A stretch of 46,195 bases of DNA from Tritrichomonas foetus (Eukaryota > Parabasalia > Tritrichomonadida > Tritrichomonadidae): the NCBI GenBank assembly GCA_001839685.1, contig MLAK01000924.1:1-46195 (forward strand). Reading direction: 5' to 3'. This document shows positions 1 through 9,067 of this stretch, piece by piece. The translations under genes were made by a program, and so were the position numbers. The stretch's first letter is position 1. Each line of letters opens with the position of its first letter. A model generated the notes under the pieces. The model saw only the letters and a list, made by a program, of their open reading frames with translations, searched no databases and was not told the DNA's origin.

Positions 1-247
1 CCCACAAAATCTTTGGGGGACCATTTTGTAAACCTTTCATATAGGAGGAGAAACATCCCACGAAAGAGTTAATGAAAGAGTTAATAAATGAGTTATAAGG
101 TTTTATAAAAATCTGAACACGAAAGGAAAAAAAAGAGAGAAAAAAATCTCAAACAAAATATGTTTTAATAGCGAACTTCTTTTTGATGATTCATCTTCAT
201 TCATAGTGTCATTATAAAGTTTTCGGGTTTCTCAATATTTCGAAATC

Positions 248-544
248 TCATTTCCACATCAAAACACCTGTGTTGCCTCCAAAGTATACAAAAAGCATAT
301 TCTTTGTGTATGTGACAGAGTGTGAGAAAGATTCGCCAATAACAACATTCCATCCTGGACCTGTTTTCTTATCCATATCTTCTTTGAGTGATTTAGCGCT
401 TAATTCAAGATTTCCTTGGCATCTTTCGATAACTGAAACAACAAGATCAAGTGTCTCGGTTTGGAGATCATCGTTCATGTCTGATTGCATGACGAGCGGA
501 TAGTTCATTGGCTTACGCCATTCTGGGATTGGTTCTTCAGCCAT
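248..544 (-). CDS. DNAL4: Axonemal dynein light chain, DNAL4-like (LC8 fold)
   Basis: This 98-residue protein is the size of LC8-family dynein light chains. It matches the DNAL4 branch better than the cytoplasmic DYNLL branch: an N-terminal stretch resembling NYPLVMQSDM, then a central DMDKKTGPGWNVVIGESF segment, then a C-terminal VYFGGNTGVLMWK beta-strand. In the family, LC8-type chains dimerise and help assemble dynein motors; DNAL4 is associated with axonemal outer-arm dynein. The ATG lies just left of a 2-kb spacer and a TCACT initiator-like pentamer lies about a dozen bases upstream, which is weak evidence for a start site. No introns or breaks are visible. The family call is secure. The DNAL4 rather than DYNLL assignment is by eye. 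Confidence 0.9.
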   Translation of the reverse strand: MAEEPIPEWRKPMNYPLVMQSDMNDDLQTETLDLVVSVIERCQGNLELSAKSLKEDMDKKTGPGWNVVIGESFSHSVTYTKNMLFVYFGGNTGVLMWK

Positions 545-2597
545 TTAGTTTCGAGTGAGAAATTAAAAAACGGATTGATGATGTAAACTATCCAAAATTT
601 GTAATTGATTATATCGTGCATGACTAAATTATTTGAATTTTTAGCAATGGCAAATCAACTTTTTGATATTTTTGTGTAAGTTAACATTTAAAATATTAAC
701 TATTTAAAAAATGCCAGAATTGAGCAGCTTTCCTTGTAGGCAAGCTTCATTGATATCTACTTTTCTAATTTAATATTGACTATTTAAATAAATAAATTAA
801 ATTTCCAAAAAAAAAGAAAAAACAAGAATCAGTAAATTTGTCAACAATTCATTTATTTCGTTGATTTTTATGCATCTGAATATATAATCCAAACCATATA
901 TGTTAATTACAAATTTTTCGCCATCGCCACTGGAAAGATTTCTTATATGTTTTTCCTTTTGAGATGGACTGCATTTTAATATTTGTTTATAGTCATCATA
1001 ATGACTATGCATTCATACTTGAAATGGCTAAAAGAAAATTAATTACACAAATAAATCAAAAAGAAGTTCTTTTCGAAACACCATCAAGAATAGATAACAA
1101 TAATTTTTCTGAAAATCATCTTCTCACTTTGATTAAATGCCAATATTTGGAACATAAAAGAGATGGAATTAAACTTAGACATAAATTTAAACTCGTTAAA
1201 ATGATATTTATTTATCATTTTTTCACCCTGAATATTTTGTCAAACTCCAAAGAGCAATTTTTTCAACTAAAATAAATCATTTCTTTTGGGAAACAAGGTT
1301 ATTTTTTGTACATTTGTTACAGTTGCGATTAAAATGAATTAAAGAGCCTTTTAATGAGCTTTCCTATATTTTTGTCAGTCAAAAATGTGTTTTAATTGGA
1401 TGATTTCTGTTAGATTAACATCAATAAATATACAATATTTTTCCATTCTTCCCTAATGTCACTACGTAAATCAAACAAAGCATAATCCATCTTTGACTGA
1501 CAGAAAAATAGATAAGCTAGTTAACATGATTTCTATTGATTACACTCAATTCAATTATGGTACATTTCTTTCAAATTTAAACAGCGAAAGTTTCTTGAGA
1601 AAGACTATTTCATCAGGAAGTCAGTAATGTAAAAGTGTAATGAGAAAAAAATATTATATGGAAAACATAAATCATCTGAATTATATTATCCTTGAAAGAA
1701 AAGACTCTAATCGACACCATTAATTGATATACCATGATGATATTTAAAATTAATCATCGCTCATTTCATCATCTTTTTTCGAAGAGGATTTTTGTCACAG
1801 TGCTTACTTATGTAAAACTAATTTAGATAAAAAACTATTATTGCTGAGTTTGCTGAAATTTGATAGTCTGTATAAACATTCAACTCTATTCTGAGACGCA
1901 GATGTAGAAAAAAGAAGAAGAAAAATTAAATCAAAAATCAGAAATCATAGAAGACAATATTCTCAATGTTATTGGAAACAACTTAATGAATACAGTGATG
2001 CACCGATATGATCAACAAAACTTCAAAAAAGGCAAACATTTTTCTGAATGAACTCAAAAAATAAATGATCCAATTGAAAATTATTCAATAGATTGAATAT
2101 AATCAATGTTGAAAAGAATTTTTGGATATATGTCTAATATATGGTTTAAATGAAATGCTATAGAATCATGATTTTTACAGGATTTTTTCCCAATGTTCAA
2201 ATATCATGATTTATCGAATATTATATAAAATTTCATTGGTTCGATTATTGAAAGATCAAATCCGTTATTTCGTCTTTCAATCAATTTCAAAAAGTTAGTG
2301 GATTAAAATATTGATTCAATAAAAACAAAAATAAATTTTATTTTTTTTTTGTGAAAAAGTTTATTAATGATAATACGTTTATAAAAATTGAATGATTAAA
2401 ATCCCGGGCATTTTCAATGTTTAAATATTTAAAAAGTTGGATCAAATATTTATTTGGCAGGACTTTATGAAAAAGTTTGCATAAATTAAAAAAGCCTTTT
2501 TTTTCACTATATCAACTATAAAATCTGATTCTATAGAAATTTATCCAATCAATCCATTCAAAAGAAAAGTGATGGAAATTTGAATAGTATTAAAAAA
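545..2597. other. 2-kb spacer with coding-like scraps, no intact gene
   Basis: No convincing gene is seen. Two overlapping antisense frames (797-1012 minus, 964-1275 plus, 71 and 103 codons) begin with ATG but match nothing I know, and at most one could be real. A frame at 1908-2051 (plus) and a short minus-strand tail ending at 1750 read like protein but lack starts, so they may be gene remnants. A pair of near-identical AT-rich 20-mers lies at about 690-711 and 769-789. One CAAAAAGTT motif lies at 2288-2296, about 300 bases before the phosphodiesterase gene. Confidence 0.5.
1908..2051 (+). pseudogene. Possible gene remnant, unidentified
   Basis: An open stretch of 47 codons follows an ATG-TAG pair at 1902-1907 and ends in TGA. 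Its translation is mixed polar and hydrophobic, and reads more like protein than like random AT-rich translation, which tends to be Lys/Asn/Ile/Phe-rich. No start codon or family match is visible. It may be a fragment of a decayed gene or chance. Confidence 0.2.
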
Positions 2598-5500
2598 ATG
2601 CGATCTTCTTTCCGCCAGATCCGGAAAGGCCCAACTAAACCGCACATCAGTAACATAATTTCAAAACCACAATCTCAATGCGCTCCTGTTCTTTCGAAAC
2701 ATTCTTATCATGTTGCACCTTCAATGCATAATATAAAGCAGTTTGATAGTCCTAATGAGTCCCCAAGTTCCGAAAATTTGGTAAAAGATATGAACCAAAA
2801 TTACAATTTCAATGCTGATCAATTATGCGACCTTTTTGTTTCAAAAGCTGCCACAATGCCATTATGTGCAGCTGTTGAATCATTTTTGAAGGAAAAATTC
2901 AAAGCATCAACGGTAATCTATTGGCAGGAGATTCCAAACGCCCAAATATTATATTCACCAACCATGAAATTGAAAAATGATCATTCAAACGGCATTATTG
3001 GAACTTGCTATTTTCAACGAACTGTGATGCGGGTTCCACAAAACTCTGCACATCCATCATTTTCTTCCCAAGTTGACGGAAAAATTGCCTCAAATTCATC
3101 ATCATTATTATTATTCCCATTATATGACTGGAGAAACGCTCTTTGTGCAATAGCTGAAGTTGTTTCGGACTTAGGTGAATTTTCACAAGACGATGAAGTC
3201 TTTGCCAATTGGTTTTCAAGCAAATTTAAATTATTCTCAAAATGGCTCAAACAGCCTTTTGTGAATGATAACTCACTTCACGAATTGATGGAAATTCATG
3301 ATCATGAAGCATTTACTAATATTATATGTCGTAAAATGCGAGAAACATTCGATTGCCGTGAATTTGAAATCTGGACTTATCAGAAGAAGCAGGACAAAAT
3401 GATGAAATTCCAAGAGCCAATTGAATCAACAGAAGGTGGGATTGTTGGTGACTCTCTCACTCGTGAACAAACCATTAACGCTATTTCTAATCGTCTTAAC
3501 AGTAGCTACAACTCTAAAATTGATGGTGATCTTGAAGAATCAGTGCTTTCAATTCCTGTCACTGAAAAAGAAGATGAACTCGTTCATAGTGTTGCTTTAC
3601 GTGGATCAAATCATGATCTTTTTAATAAAGATGATGAAGACACCCTCAAAAAATTAGCACCATTTATCTTACTTGCTTATGCAAATGCACAAGAATTTTC
3701 TGGTCTTCATAATGATGTGAAATCTTCAAGAGAAGAACAAGACAGTCTTGCAATCCTTCTTGATGTTATCGAGACAATGTTATCACAACTTGATTCCAAT
3801 AAGCTGTATGAAATGATCCTTGAGAAAGGTAGATCACTGACAAGTTCAGACAGATGCTCACTTTTCCTTTTAGATGAATCTAAAGAAAGTCTTGCTTCAT
3901 TTTATCAAACAGGCTTGAATAAACCGATCGTCATTCCTGTTTCAAATGGAATTGCAGGAAGAACCTTAAAAGAAAAGAAAGTATACAATATTCCTGATGC
4001 GTACGAATGTGAATACTTTAATTCAAACACTGATCGAGAAACAGGGTATAGAACTAAGTCGATTTTATCTGTTCCTATCTATTCCACACGTGGTGAAGTA
4101 ATTGGAGTCACACAAATGATCAATAAGAAAGGAAATACACCATTTTCAGAATGGGATGGCAAAATTATTCAAATTTTCAACATCTTCTGTGGAATAGCCA
4201 TTGATAATGCCAAACTTTACAAAGAATCTGTTGATTCCTCCAATTTACTTAAGCCATTCCTCAATACTGCATTCGCATTAACCAAGTCAGAAGATATTAA
4301 AAATATGTTAAACGACATTTTGAAGAATGCCAGAGTCACTGTTCAAGCCGAACGCTGTTCTCTCTTCCTTTATGATGAATCTTCACAACAACTTTCATCT
4401 TTCCTTGCTGATGGTGGTAAAGTGCCACCAACTATTCCAATGAACATTGGAATCGCTGCAGCTGCATGTAAAGAAAAGGAAGGTATTGTTGAAAATGACG
4501 TTTATAAATCACCTGACTTTAACCGCCAAATTGATGTAGAAACTGGCTACAAAACACGAAATATTATCGCTTCACCAATAATTGGTCCAGATGGTGAAAT
4601 TCTTGGAATTGTTGAAATGTTAAATAAAAAATCTGGCGATTTTCAGCATAGTGATCTTGAAACCACAAACGCTTTTGCCTCCTTTGCATCTGTCGCTTTA
4701 CAGAAAAATAGGCTAAAGGATATTGCCCAATATGGCGACATCGAAGTTGAATCAAGCAAATATATCAGCGATTCAGAAAAATCGTTATATACAATTCCTG
4801 AGAAACTAACACTTACTGAAGAAGAAAAGAAGACTGTTACTTCATTAAATTGTTTTGCTGTTGATTTCAAAGGTGTTGGTCATATCAAAGAATTATTCTA
4901 CTTCTTCAATTATTTCAATCTTTTAGAGAAATATAAAGTCACTAACGATCGATTCTTTAGATTCATTTCTACAATTAGTCGTACTTATACAACAACATCA
5001 TATCATAATTGGACACATGCTTGCGATGTTACACAGTATCTCACATATCAACTCATTACATCTCATGCTGATAAAATCTTTAATTCAGATGAATTGTTTA
5101 TCATGTTAACCAGTGGTGTTTGTCATGATGCAAATCATAGTGGTTTGAATAATGTTTATAATGTAAAAGCAGAAACACCACTTGGTATCTTATTTAAGGA
5201 TACAAGTGTTATGGAAATGCATCACCTTACTATTTCTATTCCAATTATTTCTCAATCAGATATTAATTTGTTTGGCTCATTTGATGATAATGAAATTAAG
5301 AAGATGTGGACTCTCTTTATTAATCTGATTTTATCAACAGATATGGCTAAGCACTTTGAACTTGTGAAGAAAGGTCAAGCACTTATTGAAAATAAGGAAT
5401 TCGATTGGAGTAATCAAGAGCATCGTCTTCTTGGTATGCAAATTCTGATTAAAATTGCTGATATTTCAAATGTTTCAAGGCCATTTGAATATGCAGATAA

Positions 5501-5777
5501 ATGGTGTGATATTTTGAATGAAGAGTTCTTCCATCAAGGTGATCTTGAAAAATCTAGTGGAATTGGTTTAACATCACCATTGAACGACAGAGAACATCCT
5601 GATAAACCAAAATCACAAATCGGTTTCTATAACTTTATCTGTTTACCACTTTATACAGTTGCTTCACAGATTTATCCCGAACTCATTGTTAATGCTGACT
5701 CTGTTCGATCTAATCTTGAAAAATGGAAGGAACTTGCTGCTGCAAATGCAGCAAAAGCTGAAGAAAACAAGCAATGA
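2598..5777 (+). CDS. GAF-domain class I cyclic nucleotide phosphodiesterase
   Basis: This 1059-residue protein has a C-terminal class I 3',5'-cyclic nucleotide phosphodiesterase domain (about 740-1050) that would hydrolyse cAMP and/or cGMP. Metal-site residues are in place: the YHNWTHACDV block near 802, CHDANHSG at 842-849 (His-Asp pair) and KIADISN with Asp at about 955. The nucleotide-binding glutamine of KSQIGF is at about 1007. Two well-formed GAF domains (about 400-540 and 565-705) carry the TGYxT segment typical of PDE GAFs. Two weaker GAF-like regions precede them (about 90-215 and 230-375). There are no membrane segments, so the enzyme is soluble. GAF domains in this family usually bind cyclic nucleotide and control the enzyme. 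I chose ATG 2598; an in-frame TTG six codons earlier is an unlikely start. Substrate preference cannot be read from the sequence. Confidence 0.93.
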   Translation: MRSSFRQIRKGPTKPHISNIISKPQSQCAPVLSKHSYHVAPSMHNIKQFDSPNESPSSENLVKDMNQNYNFNADQLCDLFVSKAATMPLCAAVESFLKEKFKASTVIYWQEIPNAQILYSPTMKLKNDHSNGIIGTCYFQRTVMRVPQNSAHPSFSSQVDGKIASNSSSLLLFPLYDWRNALCAIAEVVSDLGEFSQDDEVFANWFSSKFKLFSKWLKQPFVNDNSLHELMEIHDHEAFTNIICRKMRETFDCREFEIWTYQKKQDKMMKFQEPIESTEGGIVGDSLTREQTINAISNRLNSSYNSKIDGDLEESVLSIPVTEKEDELVHSVALRGSNHDLFNKDDEDTLKKLAPFILLAYANAQEFSGLHNDVKSSREEQDSLAILLDVIETMLSQLDSNKLYEMILEKGRSLTSSDRCSLFLLDESKESLASFYQTGLNKPIVIPVSNGIAGRTLKEKKVYNIPDAYECEYFNSNTDRETGYRTKSILSVPIYSTRGEVIGVTQMINKKGNTPFSEWDGKIIQIFNIFCGIAIDNAKLYKESVDSSNLLKPFLNTAFALTKSEDIKNMLNDILKNARVTVQAERCSLFLYDESSQQLSSFLADGGKVPPTIPMNIGIAAAACKEKEGIVENDVYKSPDFNRQIDVETGYKTRNIIASPIIGPDGEILGIVEMLNKKSGDFQHSDLETTNAFASFASVALQKNRLKDIAQYGDIEVESSKYISDSEKSLYTIPEKLTLTEEEKKTVTSLNCFAVDFKGVGHIKELFYFFNYFNLLEKYKVTNDRFFRFISTISRTYTTTSYHNWTHACDVTQYLTYQLITSHADKIFNSDELFIMLTSGVCHDANHSGLNNVYNVKAETPLGILFKDTSVMEMHHLTISIPIISQSDINLFGSFDDNEIKKMWTLFINLILSTDMAKHFELVKKGQALIENKEFDWSNQEHRLLGMQILIKIADISNVSRPFEYADKWCDILNEEFFHQGDLEKSSGIGLTSPLNDREHPDKPKSQIGFYNFICLPLYTVASQIYPELIVNADSVRSNLEKWKELAAANAAKAEENKQ

Positions 5778-6048
5778 GATAGTTTGTAATTGATCTATTC
5801 GTTGACTATTTATGTATCCTATATTTTAATATTACTATATCATTTTATATGAATAAAAAAAATCCAAAAATAAATATTATCATTTACATTTACAACATTT
5901 TACTTTTTCTTGTTCTACAGCTTTCTGCTGAGTTCAACATTACTTATCATGAATTATTCAAACTAATTGATGATATAAAAATCAAACTCAAGTAATATCT
6001 ATACTTATGATTGATATAACATTTACTTTACTTAAAAATCAATTCAAT

Positions 6049-6984
6049 TTAAAGAGTTGACTTGACTTGATTCAAGACTCCTTCTGGATCTTGCAATTCG
6101 AGTTTGGGAATCATTCCATCAGTTGTTCCAGTAATGTCATCAGGTTGAACATAAACAGGATCTTCTTGTTCATCATAGTAAGAACCACACTTCATCATGT
6201 CGTCGACCCAAACGCCTTCAAGACGTCGCTTAGTCGCAAGAATGTGGAGCTCACCTTCACCATTTCGTTTATCATCTTTATATATACCATCAAATCTATC
6301 TCCATTTGCTTTAATGAGCTGACCATGACCATTTCTCAAATCATTTTCCCATTCTCCTTCATAAAGATCTTGGTTTGCATAATACATCTTTCCTTGACCA
6401 CATCTTTTTCCTTTTAAGAACTCGCCTTCATAAGTGTCTTTGTTCTGCTCGTATTTGACGCCAACTCCCGAAAATTTGCCAGCCAGCCATTCACCAGAAT
6501 AAAGGAGCCACACGCCTGGCTGATTGCAGTTTGTTTCTTCAGACCACAAATAATATTCGCCTTTACCCTCATAGAGATCTTCAACAAATTGGCCATCATA
6601 ATATCCCTCGGCTGTGAAATGGCGACCAGTTCCGTGTCTCAAGTTATTCAACCATTCGCCAACATATTCTGTACCATCGTCAAGAACGATAAGCTGTCTC
6701 ATTCCGTTTTTGTTCGCTTTATCATCGACATCGTGCCATTTGGCACGTACTGTGATTCCTCGTGTACAGCGTTCTCCGAATCTAATGTTGGCGAATTTCT
6801 TGCTTGTTAGGTAGCATCCTGGGTTAGGCTTCCTCTTTTTAATACGATCCTGTAAAACTTTTGGGGTGACTCCATCTCCGGCACTGAAAATTTCGCCAAA
6901 GAAGTCTGCAGAAGCATTAGAAACAGACCTCACGTCCTCTTCCTCGTAGTATTGCTGCTGTTCTCGAGAATCGTATTCACTCAT
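6049..6984 (-). CDS. MORN3: MORN-repeat protein, MORN3-like (flagellar)
   Basis: This 311-residue protein contains about seven MORN repeats between residues 106 and 265 (for example YEGEWENDLRNGHG and YEGEFLKGKRCGQG). Beyond the repeats it shares the specific frame of metazoan MORN3. An NKNGMRQ segment precedes the first repeat, YYANQDLYEGEWEND lies in the middle, and a terminal LEGVWVDDMMKCG is followed by an acidic stretch and a final LQDPEGVL motif. The N-terminal 80 residues, acidic then basic, are an extension relative to animal MORN3. MORN3 is a cilium/sperm-associated protein in animals, so an axonemal or basal-body role is inferred here. It is transcribed divergently from the CK1-like kinase across a 780-base spacer. 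Confidence 0.85.
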   Translation of the reverse strand: MSEYDSREQQQYYEEEDVRSVSNASADFFGEIFSAGDGVTPKVLQDRIKKRKPNPGCYLTSKKFANIRFGERCTRGITVRAKWHDVDDKANKNGMRQLIVLDDGTEYVGEWLNNLRHGTGRHFTAEGYYDGQFVEDLYEGKGEYYLWSEETNCNQPGVWLLYSGEWLAGKFSGVGVKYEQNKDTYEGEFLKGKRCGQGKMYYANQDLYEGEWENDLRNGHGQLIKANGDRFDGIYKDDKRNGEGELHILATKRRLEGVWVDDMMKCGSYYDEQEDPVYVQPDDITGTTDGMIPKLELQDPEGVLNQVKSTL

Positions 6985-7766
6985 TATGCTGTACGTTATT
7001 AATTTTTATCTCACATTTCATATTTCTTTATATTTTATTTATTTTATATCACATTTCTATTTATCACAACTCATTTGGAGAAATGTGAGATGAATTTTTT
7101 CTGTCATTTCAAATGGTGGTAAAAGATGCCATTTTCATCTTTATCTAATGAAAATTTTATGAAAATCCGACGATTTATTATTTATCTAAACATTTGCTAG
7201 ATAATTTTAAAATAAAAAATGACAATTTTAAAATTATTAATTTGAGATATTTGATATATTATGAATTATGAAATAAATAATAAATACATAAAGTGCACTA
7301 TATATAGAATATAGAGAAACCATTTAGTTATGTATTTCAAACCTTTATTCATGAAAATCAACATTCTTTTTAGGCAAAAAAAAAAAGCTCAGAAAAAATT
7401 TTGAATGAACCTTTTGAATATCCTTTTCAACCTATTCTGGGTTATTCACTATCTTCCTCTATAAGATGATACATTGAATAAATAAATTAATCTTAAGAGA
7501 TACGTCTTGTCATGAAGTGAAATAACGGCAAAAAAGAAAATAAACTTGTCAATTTATGAGAGAAAATGTTCAATCTATTGTCTCTATTGCATAAAATGAA
7601 GGCGCGAAAAAAATGAAATGATTAGGTCAATTTTATCTCAAATTGAGCATTCCAAAATCTATAGATGACTTTTACACAATCTCTATTCAATTAATTCAAT
7701 TAGAATATTGAATATCAATTCATTTAATTCAATTTTTTTATAAGAAAATCTCATCTCGGACGAAAA
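6985..7766. promoter_or_regulatory. Divergent intergenic region between MORN3-like and CK1-like genes
   Basis: This spacer separates two outward-pointing start codons and must hold both promoters. It is strongly AT-rich with A/T runs. I see no long repeat, RNA gene or coding remnant. Confidence 0.4.
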
Positions 7767-8867
7767 ATGAAATTGAATGTCGGCGACGAAGTTTCATTCT
7801 ATACCCTCGTACATAAGATTGGTGGTGGCGGTTTTGGCGAAATTTGGAAAGTCAAATCCAGTGAAGATGATCGACATTATGCAATGAAGCTTGAATCTTC
7901 ACAAGCGTCTCGCCATACTCTAAATTTCGAAACATCAGTTTTAAAAAAGTTGCAATTTTGTGACAAATTTCCCATCTTCAAAATGGATGGAAACGATAGC
8001 GGATATTATTTTTTGGTAATGGAATTATGCGGTCCAAACCTTTCCACAATCGCGCAGAGACTTCCAAATGGCCACTTCACGAGAGAAAACATGCATCTTC
8101 TCTTTTACGAAATGCTCACAATTCTCGAACAATTTCATCGCACCGGCTACGTCCATCGTGATATCAAACCTCAGAATTTTGTCACTCGATTCAATGGAAA
8201 CTCGCCTATCGTCCTCATCGATTACGGAATCTCCAAATTATATGTCAATAGCCAAAATCAGCATATTGAGGCCCGTGGTCACGCGGCAGCCATAGGGTCG
8301 CTTCTTTACTCAAGTCCGAATACAGCAGACCACATGGAACTCTCACGCCGTGATGATTTGTATTCATTGGTATATTCGGTCCTTGACATTGGCGGCGTTC
8401 CACTTCCGTGGAGAGGCGCCATGGACCCGTCTGAAGCAGGTGAACTCAAGAAAGCCAACCCCATTTCGAAATTGATGGAGCCTTTTGGACCAGGATTCGT
8501 CGAGGTTGCAAAGCACATTGAATCCCTGAATTATGCAGATGCACCAAACTATCCTCGAATGAAAGAATGGGCAATACATGGTGCAAACAAATCTGCTGTA
8601 TTTCAATGGATGACAACCCCTTCAAATGATCCTCAATTTCTCCATTTGGCAACATCAAATCACCTCAATTTCGATCCAACCGGAATTCTCCTGGAACTAT
8701 CGCCATACATGGTTTCAGGTAAAAAAACACAGCAGAAAGGGAAGAAACCTGCAAACACACATCCAGCGAGAAAGAGGTTAACTGTGAATCAGAATTCAAC
8801 AAGTGAACCTGTACAGCCAGGAATGGATGGTGACGAACCTGAAGGAAAGAAATGCGTGATTTGCTAA
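7767..8867 (+). CDS. CK1-family protein kinase with C-terminal CaaX box
   Basis: This 366-residue Ser/Thr kinase has a glycine loop GGGGFGEIW (19-27), catalytic Lys41 in YAMKLE, HRDIKPQN with Asp132, and DYG at 152-154. The activation segment contains GSLLYSSPNT, followed by SRRDDLYSLVYSVLD. The missing APE motif and the RRDD/LYSL signature place it in the CK1 group, nearest TTBK/VRK-like members. After the kinase core comes a basic Lys/Arg-rich tail, and the protein ends exactly in Cys-Val-Ile-Cys. This fits a CaaX prenylation signal, and Cys at the last position is a tolerated farnesylation residue. Prenylation would tether the kinase to membranes (inference). The stop lies in a TAAA context. 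The kinase call is firm; the prenylation is predicted only. Confidence 0.92.
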   Translation: MKLNVGDEVSFYTLVHKIGGGGFGEIWKVKSSEDDRHYAMKLESSQASRHTLNFETSVLKKLQFCDKFPIFKMDGNDSGYYFLVMELCGPNLSTIAQRLPNGHFTRENMHLLFYEMLTILEQFHRTGYVHRDIKPQNFVTRFNGNSPIVLIDYGISKLYVNSQNQHIEARGHAAAIGSLLYSSPNTADHMELSRRDDLYSLVYSVLDIGGVPLPWRGAMDPSEAGELKKANPISKLMEPFGPGFVEVAKHIESLNYADAPNYPRMKEWAIHGANKSAVFQWMTTPSNDPQFLHLATSNHLNFDPTGILLELSPYMVSGKKTQQKGKKPANTHPARKRLTVNQNSTSEPVQPGMDGDEPEGKKCVIC

Positions 8868-8940
8868 ATGAGGAAAAAATTATTAATTATATATGTAATA
8901 ATAAAAAGCCAACGATAATTTAGAATTACTATTGAAATAT

Positions 8941-9015
8941 AAAAGAGAATGAGTGTATTAAAAGAGAACAAGTGTATTAAAAGAGAACGACGTATTAAAA
9001 GAGAATGAGTGTATT
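8941..9015. repeat. 19-bp tandem repeat, four copies
   Basis: Four head-to-tail copies of a unit close to AAAAGAGAATGAGTGTATT occupy the spacer between two convergent genes (the CK1-like kinase and the ChAPs-like gene). Copies start at 8941, 8960, 8979 and 8997. The third is one base short and the last is followed by a partial copy. It is a small minisatellite in the shared 3' region, with no coding role seen. Confidence 0.85.
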
Positions 9016-9067
9016 AAAAGAAAGTAATATATTTTATAAAACAATAGAAACAATAAACTAGAAAGTG

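Noticed and set aside
797..1275. Two overlapping antisense frames of 71 and 103 codons
   Set aside because: Both begin with ATG, but neither shows a motif, upstream motif or clear protein-like composition. At most one could be real and I cannot tell which.
2580..2597. TTG start for the phosphodiesterase
   Set aside because: An in-frame ATG lies six codons later and eukaryotic initiation at TTG is rare; the added residues carry no feature.
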